Origin: Sphingomonadales bacterium | GTDB lineage: Bacteria; Pseudomonadota; Alphaproteobacteria; Sphingomonadales; Sphingomonadaceae | Length of the DNA stretch: 15,275 nt | Reading direction: 5' to 3' | Assembly (NCBI GenBank): GCA_018971065.1 | Contig: JAGWVC010000094.1 | Location: 1 to 15,275, forward strand | Part shown: positions 4,179 through 15,275 of the stretch, piece by piece | Numbering within the stretch: the first letter of the stretch is position 1 | How the letters are laid out: each line of letters starts with the position of its first letter | Translations under genes and position numbers: made by a program | The notes under the pieces: generated by a model | Told to the model about the DNA's origin: nothing | The model's input: the letters and a program-made list of their open reading frames with translations, nothing else | Database searches by the model: none

Positions 4179-5962
4179 CCCTGGTGCTGTCGCCCGCATC
4201 GCTGCCGTCCGGTCCGCTGCCTGCGGGTCGCCCCGCGTCGTCGCGCCTGCACAAGCCGCAGGCGGCGGGCGGCAGCCGGTTCGCGGCGGCCGATACGCGC
4301 AAGCGCATCCTGATCGAGGCGAAGTGGCGCACGCGCTGGGTGCGGCGCGGGTTCGCGATCGTGGCGCTGGGGGCGCTGGCGCAAGTGCTGCACCTGGGGA
4401 TCGCCGGCAAGTCGCCCGAAGGCTTCTCGTTCGCGGATCAACTGGTGCCCGAGCGCGGCGACATCGTCGATCGCAACGGCGTGCCGCTGGCGCGGGCGTT
4501 TCCGGCCTATTCGCTGTGGTATCGCCCGAATGCGCTGGGCAGCGGGCCGCCGCTGGTGAAGACGCCGATGGAAGTGGCGGTGGCGCTGAACCGCATCTTC
4601 CCCGACATGGACGTGGCCGAGACTGCGCGGCGGCTGGCATCGGGCAAGGCCGGCTATCTGCGCCGCCGCATCCTGCCCGACGAGGCCAACCGCGTTCACG
4701 CGCTGGGCGAGCCGGCGCTGGAATTCCCGCGCGAGAACGAGCGCTATTATCCGCAAGGCTCGATGGCGGCGCACGTGCTGGGCTATGTCGATGCCGAAGG
4801 GCACGGCCAGGTGGGCATGGAGCAGGTGTTCGATGCCCGGCTGCGGGATCGTGCCACCCGCGCCACCGCCTCGACGCTCAGCATCGACGCGCGTGTGCAG
4901 GGCGCGCTGGAGGATGAACTGGCGCGCGGAATGCGCGACAGCGAGGCCAAGGGCGCGGCGGGTATCGTGCTGGATGTGGACAGCGGCGAAGTGCTGGCGC
5001 TGGCGTCGCTGCCGTCGTTCAACCCCAACCTGATCGACCAGAGCGGCGCCGCCAACATCTTCAACCGGCTGACCAACCAGGTCTACGAGCTGGGCTCCAC
5101 CTTCAAGCCGATCACCGTGGCCAGCGCGATCGAGGCGGGCACGGTGACCAGCATGGCGCGCCGCTACCCTTCGGGCCAGCCGCTGGAGATCGACCACCGC
5201 ACGATCCATGACAGCCACAACTTCGGCGATTCGCTGAACGTGCCCGAGGCGCTGATCCATTCGTCGAACATCGTGCTGGCGCAAGTCGGCGACGAACTGG
5301 GCGGGCCGCGCCTGAACGCCACGCTGCGCACGCTGGGGTTCGACCACCGCCCGGTGATCGAACTGCCGGCGAAGGGCTTTCCGATCTGGCCGCGCGGCGA
5401 CTGGTCGCGGATCACGACGATGACCGTTTCCTATGGCCACGGCATGGCGGTGACGCCGCTGCACCTGGCATCGGCATACGCGGCAATGGTCAACGGCGGG
5501 GTGTGGCACCCGGCCACTCTGCGCAAGTTCGCGCCCGGTGAATTGCCCGAAAGCCGCCGGGTGTGGAAGGCATCGACCAGCGCGCGGATGCGGCAACTGC
5601 TGCGGCTGATCGTTGACATCGGCACCGGCCGGTCGGCCAATGCCGGCGGTTTCCGCGTCGGCGGCAAGACCGGCACGGCGGAAAAGAACATCAACGGCCA
5701 CTACCAGCGTGACAAGGTGGTGGCGACGTTTGCCGCCGCGTTCCCGATGGATCACCCGCGCTATGTCGTGCTGGCGCTGATCGACGAACCGCACGCCACC
5801 GCCGCCACCTCGGGCCAGCGCACCGCCGCGTGGAACGCCGCGCCGGTGGTGGGCCGGGTGGTGCCGCGCATCGGGCCGCTGCTGGGGGTGATGCCCGATC
5901 CCAGCCATGACATCGACCTGACCGACCTGGCGCCGCTGGTGGCCAGCGGGGAAGGCGAATGA
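4175..5962 (+). CDS. ftsI: Septal peptidoglycan DD-transpeptidase FtsI (PBP3)
   Basis: This class B penicillin-binding protein cross-links septal peptidoglycan together with FtsW. The 595 residues contain a cytoplasmic N-terminus of about 58 residues, a transmembrane helix (about 59-76), the pedestal domain starting with RGDIVDRNGVPLA (94-106), and the transpeptidase domain. Its three active-site motifs are intact: S308-T-F-K311, S363-S-N365 and K498-T-G500 in GGKTGTAEK. The pre-membrane part is Pro/Ala/Gly- and Arg-rich and longer than the roughly 23 residues of E. coli FtsI. The ATG at 4175 overlaps the ftsL stop (ATGA) with GGAG at 4161-4164, so the long N-terminus is probably real, although no other Met occurs before residue 132. 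It overlaps murE by ATGA. Confidence 0.97.
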   Translation: MTLVLSPASLPSGPLPAGRPASSRLHKPQAAGGSRFAAADTRKRILIEAKWRTRWVRRGFAIVALGALAQVLHLGIAGKSPEGFSFADQLVPERGDIVDRNGVPLARAFPAYSLWYRPNALGSGPPLVKTPMEVAVALNRIFPDMDVAETARRLASGKAGYLRRRILPDEANRVHALGEPALEFPRENERYYPQGSMAAHVLGYVDAEGHGQVGMEQVFDARLRDRATRATASTLSIDARVQGALEDELARGMRDSEAKGAAGIVLDVDSGEVLALASLPSFNPNLIDQSGAANIFNRLTNQVYELGSTFKPITVASAIEAGTVTSMARRYPSGQPLEIDHRTIHDSHNFGDSLNVPEALIHSSNIVLAQVGDELGGPRLNATLRTLGFDHRPVIELPAKGFPIWPRGDWSRITTMTVSYGHGMAVTPLHLASAYAAMVNGGVWHPATLRKFAPGELPESRRVWKASTSARMRQLLRLIVDIGTGRSANAGGFRVGGKTGTAEKNINGHYQRDKVVATFAAAFPMDHPRYVVLALIDEPHATAATSGQRTAAWNAAPVVGRVVPRIGPLLGVMPDPSHDIDLTDLAPLVASGEGE

Positions 5963-7427
5963 GGCTGGCCGACGCCGCCGCAGCCGCCGGGATCACGCTG
6001 ACCGATCCGGCGCTGGCGACGACGCCGGTGACGGGCTTCGCAATCGATAACCGCAAGGTGGCGCCGGGCAACGTGTTCGGGGCGTTTCCGGGCACGAAGG
6101 TGAACGGCGAGGATTACATCGCGGCGGCCGTGGCGGCGGGCGCGGTGGCGGTGGTGGCGCGTCCCGGGGCGAAAGTGGACGGCGCGCTGCATCTGGCGGC
6201 GGACGAGCCGCGCCGACTGTTCGCGCATGTCGCGGCAGGGTTCTATGCCCCGGTGCCCGAAACGATCGTCGCGGTGACGGGAACCAACGGCAAGACCTCG
6301 TGCGCCGAGATGACGCGCCAGTTCTGGCGGTTGGCGGGGCATCGCGCCGCGTCGATCGGCACGCTGGGGGTGACCACCGAGGATGGTTCGGTCTCCACCG
6401 GGCTGACCACGCCCGACATCGTGACGTTTCTGGGCAACCTGGCGGGGCTGGCGCGCGAGGGGGTGACTCACGTCGCCTATGAGGCGTCGAGCCACGGGCT
6501 GGACCAGTATCGCAACGAAGGGCCGCGCGTCGCGGCGGCGGCGTTCACCAACCTGTCGCGCGATCACCTCGACTATCACGCCGACATGGAGGCCTACTTC
6601 GCGGCGAAGATGCGCCTGTTCGACGAGGTGGTCGCCGGGGACGGCACGGCGGTGATCTGGGCCGACGATGCCTGGTCGGGCCGGGCGATCGAGCACGCGA
6701 CGCGGCGGGGGCTGAAGCTGTTCACCGTGGGCGAGAACGGTGCGGGCATCCGGCTGGTTTCCCGTGACCCCGGGCTGCTGGGGCAGGGGTTGGAGCTTGA
6801 ATTCGACGGGGCGTTGCGCAAGCTGACACTGCCGCTGATCGGCGCGTATCAGGCTGCCAATGCGCTGGTTTCGGCGGGACTGGCGCTGGCTTCGGGGATT
6901 GCCCCGGCGCAGGTGTTCGACGCGATGGCGCGGTTGCAGCCGGTGCGCGGCCGGCTGGAGCGCGCGGCGCTGACCGGCAAGGGCGCGCCGGTCTATGTCG
7001 ATTACGCGCATACCCCCGACGCGCTGGAAGCGGCGATCGCGGCGTTGCGGCCGCATGTAGAAGGCCGGCTGATCGTGGTGTTCGGCGCGGGCGGCGATCG
7101 CGATGCCGGCAAGCGGCCCGCGATGGGGCGTGTGGCGGCGGCGCAGGCCGATCTGGCCATCGTCACCGACGACAACCCGCGCGGCGAAGACCCGGCGGCG
7201 ATCCGCGCCGCCGTTCTGGCAGGGTGCGGGGACGCCGGGAACGTGCGCGAAATCGGCGGGCGGCGCGAGGCGATTGCCGCCGCCGTGGGCAGCGCCGGCA
7301 AGGGCGACATCGTGCTGGTGGCCGGCAAGGGGCACGAGCAGGGCCAGATCATCGGCCGGGGCGAGGATATGCGGGTGTTGCCGTTCGACGACGTCAGCGT
7401 GGCGAGAGAGTGCGCAGGAGAGAAGGC

Positions 7428-7431
<4 letters not shown>
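5959..7431 (+). CDS. murE: UDP-MurNAc-tripeptide synthetase MurE (meso-DAP adding)
   Basis: MurE adds the third stem-peptide residue to UDP-MurNAc-L-Ala-D-Glu in the cytoplasm, using ATP. The 490 residues match the family length. Motifs in order are the N-terminal uridine-binding domain (to about 98), P-loop GTNGKTS (108-114), and YEASSHGLDQ (174-183). The carbamylated lysine K217 in FAAKMRLF, VDYAHTPDAL (347-356) and DDNPRGEDP (404-412) come next, followed by GKGHEQGQ (456-463). DNPR is the signature for meso-diaminopimelate rather than lysine, so the cell wall should be of the DAP type. The start overlaps the ftsI stop (ATGA) after a purine-rich GGGGAAGG (5948-5955). The last bases overlap murF. 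Confidence 0.97.
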
Positions 7432-8927
<1,496 letters not shown>

Positions 8928-8934
8928 CGCACAC

Positions 8935-10005
8935 ATGCTCTATCTGATCGCCAACTGGCTGCACTTCGCGGGGCTGGCCAACCTCATCCGCTACCAGAGC
9001 TTTCGCGCCGGGGCGGCGATGATGACCGCGCTGGCGATTGGCTTGCTGATCGGGCCGAAGTTCATCGACATGCTGCGGTCGCGGCAGGGCAAGGGCCAGC
9101 CGATCCGCGACCTGGGCCTGGCCAACGAGATGTCGAAGCGCGGCACGCCGACGATGGGCGGGCTGATGATCTTGATCTCGCTGCTGGGGGCGATGCTGCT
9201 GTGGATGGACCTGACCAACCCGCTGGTCTGGGCCTGCATCGCGGTGATCGTCGGCTTCGGGGTGATCGGCTTCCTCGACGATTACGACAAGGTGACCAAG
9301 CGCAGCACCGCCGGGGTTTCGGGCAAGGCGCGGCTGGCGGCAGAATTCCTGGTGGCGGGCGTGGCGGCGTGGATCATGGTCAGCCAGATCAGCACCAACC
9401 TCTATGTGCCGTTCCTCAGCCGCCAGTACATTCCGCTGGGGCCGCTGTACTATGTGTTCGCGGCGCTGGTGATGGTGGGCGCGGGCAACGCGGTGAACCT
9501 GACCGACGGGCTGGACGGGCTGGCGACGATGCCGGTGATCATCGCGAGCCTCGCCTTCGCGATCATCGCCTACCTGACCGGCCGCGCCGACTATGCGCAT
9601 TACCTGGGCATTCCGCACGTGCCGCGCGCCGGTGACCTGGCGATCCTGTGCGCGGCGATCATGGGCGCGGGGCTGAGCTTCCTGTGGTTCAACGCGCCTC
9701 CGGCGGCGGTGTTCATGGGCGATACCGGGTCGCTGGCGCTGGGCGGCGCGCTGGGCGCCATCGCCGTGGCCGCGCATCACGAGATCGTGCTCGCCATCGT
9801 TGGCGGGCTGTTCGTGCTGGAGGCGGTCTCGGTGATCGTGCAGGTGTTCTTCTACAAGCGCACCGGCAAGCGGGTGTTCCGCATGGCGCCGATCCACCAC
9901 CATTACCAGAAGCTGGGCTGGGCGGAATCGACCGTGGTGATCCGGTTCTGGATCGTCTCGATCGTGCTGGCCGTGCTGGGCCTGGCCACGCTGAAGCTGC
10001 GCTAG
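8935..10005 (+). CDS. mraY: Phospho-N-acetylmuramoyl-pentapeptide transferase MraY
   Basis: MraY is an integral membrane enzyme that transfers phospho-MurNAc-pentapeptide from UDP to undecaprenyl phosphate, forming lipid I. The 356 residues contain about ten hydrophobic helices. The Mg-binding and catalytic motifs are present: KRGTPTMGG (68-76), FLDDYDKV (113-120), [13 protein letters not shown] (185-197), FMGDTGS (260-266) and APIHHHYQ (318-325). The ATG at 8935 begins the typical MLYLIANWL start and lies 7 nt after the murF stop, one of only two gene junctions in the cluster without overlap. No strong ribosome site is visible, so coupling to murF translation is likely. All catalytic residues I know of are intact. 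Confidence 0.97.
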   Translation: MLYLIANWLHFAGLANLIRYQSFRAGAAMMTALAIGLLIGPKFIDMLRSRQGKGQPIRDLGLANEMSKRGTPTMGGLMILISLLGAMLLWMDLTNPLVWACIAVIVGFGVIGFLDDYDKVTKRSTAGVSGKARLAAEFLVAGVAAWIMVSQISTNLYVPFLSRQYIPLGPLYYVFAALVMVGAGNAVNLTDGLDGLATMPVIIASLAFAIIAYLTGRADYAHYLGIPHVPRAGDLAILCAAIMGAGLSFLWFNAPPAAVFMGDTGSLALGGALGAIAVAAHHEIVLAIVGGLFVLEAVSVIVQVFFYKRTGKRVFRMAPIHHHYQKLGWAESTVVIRFWIVSIVLAVLGLATLKLR

Positions 10006-10015
10006 GCGGCGCGGC

Positions 10016-11371
10016 GTGATCACCACCCCCGCCTTTGCAGGAAAGCGCTACGCGGTGCTGGGGCTGGCGCGCTCGGGCGCGGCGGCGGCGGCGTCGCTGC
10101 TGGCGGGCGGGGCCAGCGTGACGGCGTGGGACGCGCGCGAGGAGCCGCGCGCGGCATTGGCCGAGGCGCAGGCGGATGTGGGTGAGCGGCTGACGTTTGC
10201 CGACCCGTGCGCGATCGATCTGACCGGCTTTGCCGCCGTGGTGGTTTCGCCCGGGGTGCCGATCAACCGCCACCCGATCGGGGATGCAGCGCGCGCCGCC
10301 AACGTGCCGCTGGTCTGCGACATCGAACTGTTCGCGCAGGCGCGCGGCAGCCTGCCGGATCACACGGTGGTGGGCATCACCGGCACCAATGGCAAGTCCA
10401 CGACCACCGCGCTGACCACGCACCTGCTGCACTGTGCGGGTATTCCGGCGCTGATGGGCGGCAACATCGGGCTGCCGATCCTGGGGCAGGAGCCGCTCCC
10501 GGCAGGGGGCGTCTATGTGCTGGAACTGTCGAGCTACCAGATCGACCTGACGCAGCGGCTCGATTGCGATGTGGCGATGCTGCTGAACATCACGCCCGAT
10601 CACCTCGACCGCTATGACGGGTTCGAGGGCTATGTCGAGGCGAAGACCCGGCTGTTCGGGATGCAGGCGGCCGGTCGGCTGGCGGTGGTGGAGATGAAGG
10701 CCGAGATGGAGCTGGACGTGCTGCGCCATGCGCCCGACGGCCAGCCGTTCCAGTTCATCGAAAGCATCGACCTGCCCGGCGATCAGGCCGACTGGCCGTC
10801 GCTGTCCGGCCCGCACAACCGCGCCAACGCGCAGGCGGCGGTGGCGGCGGTGCGGCATCTGGGCGTGAGCGACGACGTGATCGCCGAAGGGCTCAAATCG
10901 TTCCGGGGCCTGCCCCACCGCATGGAACGCGTGGGCGAGGCGAACGGCGTGCTGTTCATCAACGACAGCAAGGCGACCAATCCCGCGTCCACCGCGCCGG
11001 CGCTGGCGGCGTTTCCGCCGGTGAACGGCCACCGGCGCATCCACTGGATTCTGGGCGGGTTGCCGAAGGGTGACGATCTGGACGAGTGCGCGCCGTTCTT
11101 CGGCAATGTGGCGGCGGCTTATACCATCGGCGATGCCGGGCCGCGCTTTGCCGAGATTCTGGAGCATGTCGTGCCGGTCACCCGCGCCGAGATGATGGCG
11201 GCGGCGCTGGCGCAGGCCATCGCGGCGGCGGTGCCGGGCGATGTCGTGCTGCTGTCGCCGGCCTGTGCCAGCTTCGACCAGTTCCGTGACTACGAGGCGC
11301 GCGGCGCGTGCTTCGGGCAACTGGTGGCGGCGATGACCGCTGCCGATGCCGCCAGGGGAGAACCGGCCTGA
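10016..11371 (+). CDS. murD: UDP-MurNAc-L-alanine--D-glutamate ligase MurD
   Basis: MurD adds D-glutamate to UDP-MurNAc-L-Ala using ATP, in the cytoplasm. The 451 residues have a Rossmann-like N-terminal domain (YAVLGLARSGAAAA, 12-25), a P-loop GTNGKST (123-129) and GGNIGLP (148-154). ELSSYQID (170-177), NITPDHLDRY (191-200), the likely carbamylated lysine K210 in VEAKTRLF, NDSKATNP (316-323) and SPACASFDQF (414-423) follow. Translation starts at GTG 10016, 10 nt after the mraY stop, without a clear Shine-Dalgarno sequence. The GTG puts the conserved LGLARSG at the normal distance from the N-terminus. The stop shares one base with the ftsW start (TGATG). Confidence 0.97.
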   Translation: MITTPAFAGKRYAVLGLARSGAAAAASLLAGGASVTAWDAREEPRAALAEAQADVGERLTFADPCAIDLTGFAAVVVSPGVPINRHPIGDAARAANVPLVCDIELFAQARGSLPDHTVVGITGTNGKSTTTALTTHLLHCAGIPALMGGNIGLPILGQEPLPAGGVYVLELSSYQIDLTQRLDCDVAMLLNITPDHLDRYDGFEGYVEAKTRLFGMQAAGRLAVVEMKAEMELDVLRHAPDGQPFQFIESIDLPGDQADWPSLSGPHNRANAQAAVAAVRHLGVSDDVIAEGLKSFRGLPHRMERVGEANGVLFINDSKATNPASTAPALAAFPPVNGHRRIHWILGGLPKGDDLDECAPFFGNVAAAYTIGDAGPRFAEILEHVVPVTRAEMMAAALAQAIAAAVPGDVVLLSPACASFDQFRDYEARGACFGQLVAAMTAADAARGEPA

Positions 11372-12597
11372 TGGCAAGCCAGCCGCCCTATATTCCCGGG
11401 TCCACGCGCGGCGCCCATGCGCTGGTGCCGCGCGCGCAACGCACCCGCCGCAGCGAGCTGCTGGTGTGGTGGCGCGAGATCGACCGCACGCTGCTGTTTC
11501 TGGTGCTGACGCTGATGGCGGTGGGCGCGGTGGCGGTGACGGCGGCATCGCCGGCCAGCGCGCGGCGGCTTTCGACCAGCACCGAACACCTGTCCGACTT
11601 GCATTTCCTGTACCTGCACTTGCGCTTCCAGGTGCTGGGGCTGGTGGCGATGTTCGGCGCATCGCTGCTGCCGCGCGATCTGGCGCGGCGCGCCGGGTTA
11701 GTGCTGGCCGGGGCAATGTTGGTGGCGCTGGTGCTGGTGCTGGTGCCGCATGTCGGGGTGAAGGTGAAAGGCGCGCGGCGCTGGCTGCACCTGGGCATGA
11801 CCCTGCAGCCATCAGAATTCCTGAAGCCCGCGTTCGCGATCACGCTGGCCTGGGTGCTGTCGTGGCGGCTGCGTGATCCGCGCCTGCCGGTGATGGCGAT
11901 CTGCACCGCGATCATGGCGGTGGTGGCGGCGCTGCTGATGGCGCAGCCCGATTTCGGTTCGACCGTGCTGTTCGGCGGGGTTTGGTTCGTGATGATGGTG
12001 CTGGCCGGTCTGCCGCTCAAGCGCGTGGCGATGGCCGGCGGCGCGGGCGTGGTCTGCGTCGGGCTGGCCTACATGTTCTACGCCAATGCGCGCAACCGTA
12101 TCGACAGCTTCCTTTCGGGCGGCACCGCGTTCGACCAGGTCGATCTGGCCAGCCGCACCCTGCTGGGCGGCGGCTGGACCGGCACCGGGCTGTGGCTGGG
12201 CACGCGCAAGATGGGTCTGCCCGAGGCGCATACCGACTACATCTTCTCGGTGATCGGCGAGGAGTTCGGCCTGATCGCCTGCGCCATCGTCATCGCGCTT
12301 TATCTGGCCATCGTGCTGCGCGTGCTGGTGCGGCTGGTGGAGGAGGAGGACCTGTTCTCGATGCTGGCCGCCACCGGGCTGGTCGTGCAGATCGGCGGGC
12401 AGGCGTTCATCAACATCCTCGTCAACCTGCGGCTGTTTCCGTCCAAGGGCATGACGCTGCCGCTGATTTCCTATGGCGGTTCGTCCACCATCGCCTTGTG
12501 CCTGGGGGTGGGGTTCCTGCTGGCGCTGACGCGGCGCAACCCCTATCTTGCCCGCGATCCGTTCGGCACCGCCGCCCCCGCGCGGGAGGAAAGATGA
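11371..12597 (+). CDS. ftsW: Septal SEDS peptidoglycan glycosyltransferase FtsW
   Basis: FtsW polymerises lipid II into septal glycan strands together with FtsI. The 408 residues contain about ten membrane helices after a 38-residue basic cytoplasmic N-terminus. Family motifs are KGARRWLHLG (133-142), LQPSEFLKPAF (145-155), AQPDFGS (191-197), and PEAHTDYIFSVIGEEFG (284-300) with the putative catalytic Asp289. FPSKGMTLPLISYGGSS (356-372) completes the set. The SEDS type is called FtsW rather than RodA because of its position between murD and murG and the presence of ftsI in the same operon. The ATG at 11371 overlaps the murD stop by one base and has AGGGGAG at 11354-11360. Its end overlaps murG by ATGA. 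Confidence 0.96.
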   Translation: MASQPPYIPGSTRGAHALVPRAQRTRRSELLVWWREIDRTLLFLVLTLMAVGAVAVTAASPASARRLSTSTEHLSDLHFLYLHLRFQVLGLVAMFGASLLPRDLARRAGLVLAGAMLVALVLVLVPHVGVKVKGARRWLHLGMTLQPSEFLKPAFAITLAWVLSWRLRDPRLPVMAICTAIMAVVAALLMAQPDFGSTVLFGGVWFVMMVLAGLPLKRVAMAGGAGVVCVGLAYMFYANARNRIDSFLSGGTAFDQVDLASRTLLGGGWTGTGLWLGTRKMGLPEAHTDYIFSVIGEEFGLIACAIVIALYLAIVLRVLVRLVEEEDLFSMLAATGLVVQIGGQAFINILVNLRLFPSKGMTLPLISYGGSSTIALCLGVGFLLALTRRNPYLARDPFGTAAPAREER

Positions 12598-13766
12598 CCG
12601 TTGTTACCCGCCATTACGTGCTGGCCGCCGGGGGCACCGGTGGCCACCTGATTCCGGCGTTCGCGCTGGCCACCGAACTGCTGGCGCGCGGGCATCGCGT
12701 GGAACTGATCACCGACGAGCGCGGCGCGGCCATTCCCGGCACGCCCGAGGGGCTGGCGACGCACGTCCTGCCCGCCGGGCGCATCGCCGGGCTGAACCCG
12801 CTGGGCTGGATCAGGGGGCTGCGCGGCATTCTGGCCGGCCGCAGCATGGCGAAGCGGCTGTTCCGCGAATTCCAGCCCGGCGCGGTGGTGGGGTTCGGCG
12901 GCTATCCGGCGCTGCCGGCGCTGCTGGCGGCACGCAGCTTGCGCATCCCCAGCGTGGTGCATGAACAGAACGCGGTGCTGGGGCGGGTGAACCGGTTTCT
13001 GGCCGGCGGTGTCGATGCCATCGCCACCGCTTACGGGCAGGTGGACCGGCTAGAGGACCGGCTGGCCGACAAGGTGGTGCTGGTGGGCAACCCGGTGCGT
13101 GCCGAGGTGCTGGCGCTGCGCGACCAGCCGTTCCCGGCGTTCGGCGCCGATGGCCTGCTGCGGGTGCTGGTGACGGGCGGCAGCCAGGGCGCGCGGGTGC
13201 TGTCCGAAGTGGTGCCCGACGGGCTGGCGATGCTGCCGCCCAACTTGCGCACGCGGCTGCAGGTAACCCAGCAGTGCCGGGCCGAGGATATCGAGGCGGT
13301 GCGGGCGCGCTATGCCGGGCACGACATTCCCGCCGAGCTGGGCACCTATTTCCAGAACATGGCCGAGCGGCTGGCCGATGCGCACCTGTTCATCGGCCGC
13401 GCCGGCGCCAGCACGATTGCCGAACTGACCGCAGTGGGGCGTCCGGCCATATTGGTGCCGCTGCCGATCGCGACGGATGATCATCAGGCCGCGAACTGCC
13501 GCGAGATCGTCACCGCCGGCGGCGCGCGGGCGATCCGGCAGGACAAGTTCACCGCCGTGGAACTGGCCAAGCAGATTCAGGCGATGGCGCAGCGGCCCGA
13601 AACGCTGGCCACTGCCGCCCATGCCGCGTGGAACTGCGGCTATCCCCACGCGGCGCGCGATCTGGCCGATCTGGTGGAAGGGTTCGGCGGTTCGCCGCTG
13701 ATGGATGTGATCCGCGTGAGACATGAGGCGGAGGCGTCCGCGCAATTGGGAGTAGCGCCGGCATGA
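12594..13766 (+). CDS. murG: Lipid II synthase MurG (UDP-GlcNAc:lipid I GlcNAc transferase)
   Basis: MurG is a GT-B fold glycosyltransferase on the inner face of the membrane. It adds GlcNAc to lipid I to make lipid II. The 390 residues show the glycine-rich acceptor loop [12 protein letters not shown] (11-22) with His18, [11 protein letters not shown] (100-110) and [12 protein letters not shown] (123-134). GNPVR (165-169), VTGGSQGAR (193-201) and the UDP-GlcNAc-binding region [22 protein letters not shown] (268-289) follow. The ATG at 12594 overlaps the ftsW stop (ATGA) and has GGAGG at 12585-12589. The last 25 or so residues (from about 366) form a short charged, low-conservation tail. The end overlaps murC by ATGA. 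Confidence 0.97.
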   Translation: MTVVTRHYVLAAGGTGGHLIPAFALATELLARGHRVELITDERGAAIPGTPEGLATHVLPAGRIAGLNPLGWIRGLRGILAGRSMAKRLFREFQPGAVVGFGGYPALPALLAARSLRIPSVVHEQNAVLGRVNRFLAGGVDAIATAYGQVDRLEDRLADKVVLVGNPVRAEVLALRDQPFPAFGADGLLRVLVTGGSQGARVLSEVVPDGLAMLPPNLRTRLQVTQQCRAEDIEAVRARYAGHDIPAELGTYFQNMAERLADAHLFIGRAGASTIAELTAVGRPAILVPLPIATDDHQAANCREIVTAGGARAIRQDKFTAVELAKQIQAMAQRPETLATAAHAAWNCGYPHAARDLADLVEGFGGSPLMDVIRVRHEAEASAQLGVAPA

Positions 13767-15175
13767 AGGGCGTGGGCACTGACATCGGCACCATTCATTT
13801 CGTCGGTATCGGCGGCATCGGCATGTCGGGCATTGCCGAGGTGATGCACAACCTGGGCTATGCGGTGCAGGGCTCGGACATCGCCGAGGGTTATGTCGTC
13901 GAGGGGCTGCGCGCGCGCGGCATCAAGGTCTCGATCGGCCACAAGGCCGAGAACCTGGGCGATGCGGCGGTGGTCGTCACCTCCACGGCGGTGAAGCGCG
14001 ACAACCCCGAAGTGGCGCTGGCGCTGGAAACGCGCGTGCCGGTGGTGCGCCGGGCGGAGATGCTGGCCGAGCTGATGCGATTGAAGAACACCGTGGCGGT
14101 GGCCGGTACCCACGGCAAGACCACCACAACCAGCATGATCGCCTGCCTGCTCGATGCGGGCGGGGTCGATCCCACTGTCATCAACGGCGGCATCATCAAC
14201 AGCTATGGCTCGAACGCGCGGCTGGGCGCCAGCGACTGGATGGTGGTGGAGGCCGACGAGAGCGACGGCTCGTTCCTGCGGCTCGACGGCACGATCGCGG
14301 TGGTCACCAACATCGACCCGGAGCACCTTGACCACTACGGCTCGTTTGAGCGGGTGAAGGACTGCTTCGTCGAATTCATCGAGAACGTGCCGTTCTATGG
14401 CGCGGCGATCCTGTGCATCGACCACCCCGAAGTGCAGGCGATCATCCCCAAGGTGCGCGACCGCCGCGTGGTGACCTATGGCTTTTCGGCGCAGGCCGAC
14501 GTGCGCGGCGAGGCGGTGACGCCGGTGCCCGGCGGCAACCGCTTCACGGCAGTGCTGCGGCAGCGCGACGGGTCGTTTCGGCGGATCGAGAATGTCGAAC
14601 TGCCGATGCCGGGGCGGCACAACGTGCAGAATGCTCTCGCCGCGATTGCGGTGGCGGTGGAAATGGGCTGCGCGGATGACATCATTCGCGGCGGGTTCGG
14701 CAAGTTCGGCGGGGTCAAGCGGCGGTTCACCAAGGTGGGCGAGGTCGATAACGTCACGATAATCGACGATTACGGGCACCATCCGGTGGAGATCCGCGCG
14801 GTGCTGGCCGCCGCGCGCGAGGGCGTGCAGAACCGGGTGATCGCGGTGGTGCAGCCACACCGCTTCACCCGCCTGCGCGATCACATGGAGGACTTCCAGG
14901 GCGCGTTCAACGATGCCGACGTGGTCTATGCGGCGCCGGTCTATGCGGCGGGCGAACAACCGATCGAGGGCGTGGACAGCGCCGCGATGGTCGAGGGGAT
15001 CAAGGCGCGCGGGCACCGTTCGGCGCACCTGATCGACGGGCCTGACGCGCTGGCGGCAACGCTGGCGACGACGGTGCAGCCGGGCGACATGGTGGTGTGC
15101 CTGGGCGCGGGCGACATCACCAAATGGGCGGCGGGGCTGGCGGACGCGATCCGCGCCCGCCGCGTGCCGGCATGA
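13763..15175 (+). CDS. murC: UDP-MurNAc--L-alanine ligase MurC
   Basis: MurC adds the first stem-peptide residue, L-alanine, to UDP-MurNAc using ATP. The 470 residues match the family length. Motifs in order are the N-terminal [17 protein letters not shown] (12-28), QGSDI (36-40), the P-loop GTHGKTTT (115-122), [10 protein letters not shown] (163-172) and [12 protein letters not shown] (182-193). [11 protein letters not shown] (284-294), KRRF (319-322), [10 protein letters not shown] (335-344), QPHRFTRL (364-371) and GAGDI (448-452) follow. The GTHGKT P-loop and DYGHHP are specific to MurC within the Mur ligases. The ATG at 13763 overlaps the murG stop (ATGA), and GGAG lies ten bases upstream (13749-13752). 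The stop overlaps the next gene's ATG. Confidence 0.97.
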   Translation: MKGVGTDIGTIHFVGIGGIGMSGIAEVMHNLGYAVQGSDIAEGYVVEGLRARGIKVSIGHKAENLGDAAVVVTSTAVKRDNPEVALALETRVPVVRRAEMLAELMRLKNTVAVAGTHGKTTTTSMIACLLDAGGVDPTVINGGIINSYGSNARLGASDWMVVEADESDGSFLRLDGTIAVVTNIDPEHLDHYGSFERVKDCFVEFIENVPFYGAAILCIDHPEVQAIIPKVRDRRVVTYGFSAQADVRGEAVTPVPGGNRFTAVLRQRDGSFRRIENVELPMPGRHNVQNALAAIAVAVEMGCADDIIRGGFGKFGGVKRRFTKVGEVDNVTIIDDYGHHPVEIRAVLAAAREGVQNRVIAVVQPHRFTRLRDHMEDFQGAFNDADVVYAAPVYAAGEQPIEGVDSAAMVEGIKARGHRSAHLIDGPDALAATLATTVQPGDMVVCLGAGDITKWAAGLADAIRARRVPA

Positions 15176-15275
15176 CCGAGGCGCCAAAGCCTTTCCTCGG
15201 CTGGTTGCGCCAACTGAACCGCGCCCAGCGCGCGCAGCTCGACGCGGCGAGCGAGGCCCTGGCCGCGCAGGAAAA
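15172..15275 (+). CDS. Start of an unrecognised gene between murC and the expected murB (partial)
   Basis: An ATG at 15172 overlaps the murC stop (ATGA) and opens a frame that stays open to the window end, 34 complete codons. It begins [20 protein letters not shown] and continues with an alanine-rich, charged stretch that looks helical. The sequence does not resemble the MurB N-terminus, and I do not recognise it. The ATGA overlap matches the habit of the neighbouring genes and is the main evidence that it is real. No clear ribosome site is visible; translational coupling to murC would explain this. It may be a short hypothetical gene placed before murB, or the start of a longer unrelated protein. 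Confidence 0.55.
   Translation, partial: MTEAPKPFLGWLRQLNRAQRAQLDAASEALAAQE

Noticed and set aside
3836..5908. Very long open frame on the - strand (690 codons) opposite ftsL and ftsI, and similar ones at 5761-7782, 9713-11812 and 13640-15187
   Set aside because: These lie opposite intact, motif-rich genes. They are Arg/His/Gln/Ala-rich low-complexity translations typical of the antisense frame of GC-rich genes, with no recognisable domain.

Overview
The window is high-GC bacterial DNA that carries most of the division and cell wall (dcw) gene cluster of a Gram-negative bacterium. Gene order, the extended FtsL, the MraZ sequence type and the overlapping-gene style suggest an alphaproteobacterium of the Sphingomonadales, perhaps Novosphingobium-like. 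That placement is my inference from sequence style; no marker gene here proves it. The MurE signature DNPR points to meso-diaminopimelate peptidoglycan.

Layout. Bases 1-86 hold the C-terminal end of an adrenodoxin/ISC-type [2Fe-2S] ferredoxin. Bases 87-290 are non-coding and hold three hairpins in a row: a 12-bp stem, a perfect 36-bp inverted repeat, and a T-tailed terminator-like stem. Then come a PLP-dependent cysteine synthase-family gene (291-1316) and a small single-pass membrane protein of unknown function (1333-1653). A 469-bp non-coding region (1654-2122) follows. It contains an AT-rich island with a candidate promoter, interleaved inverted repeats, 10-bp-periodic repeats that may be a MraZ operator, and a leader hairpin.

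From 2123 to the end, every gene is on the + strand and very tightly packed: mraZ, rsmH, ftsL, ftsI, murE, murF, mraY, murD, ftsW, murG, murC, then the first 34 codons of an unrecognised gene where murB might have been expected. Most junctions overlap by 1-4 bases (GTGA, ATGA or TGATG). Only murF-mraY (7 nt) and mraY-murD (10 nt) have gaps.

How the genes work together. MurC, MurD, MurE and MurF add the stem peptide to UDP-MurNAc in the cytoplasm. MraY moves the product onto undecaprenyl phosphate (lipid I), and MurG adds GlcNAc (lipid II). FtsW (SEDS glycosyltransferase) and FtsI (PBP3 transpeptidase) build septal peptidoglycan with FtsL as a divisome partner. RsmH methylates 16S rRNA, and MraZ is the likely regulator of the cluster.

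All core enzymes look intact. I see no mobile element, CRISPR array, tRNA or rRNA, and no convincing undescribed system. The points worth a second look are the non-coding structures at 95-234 and 1833-2012, the altered first DNA-binding motif of MraZ, the long FtsL tail, and the small unknown genes at 1333 and 15172.
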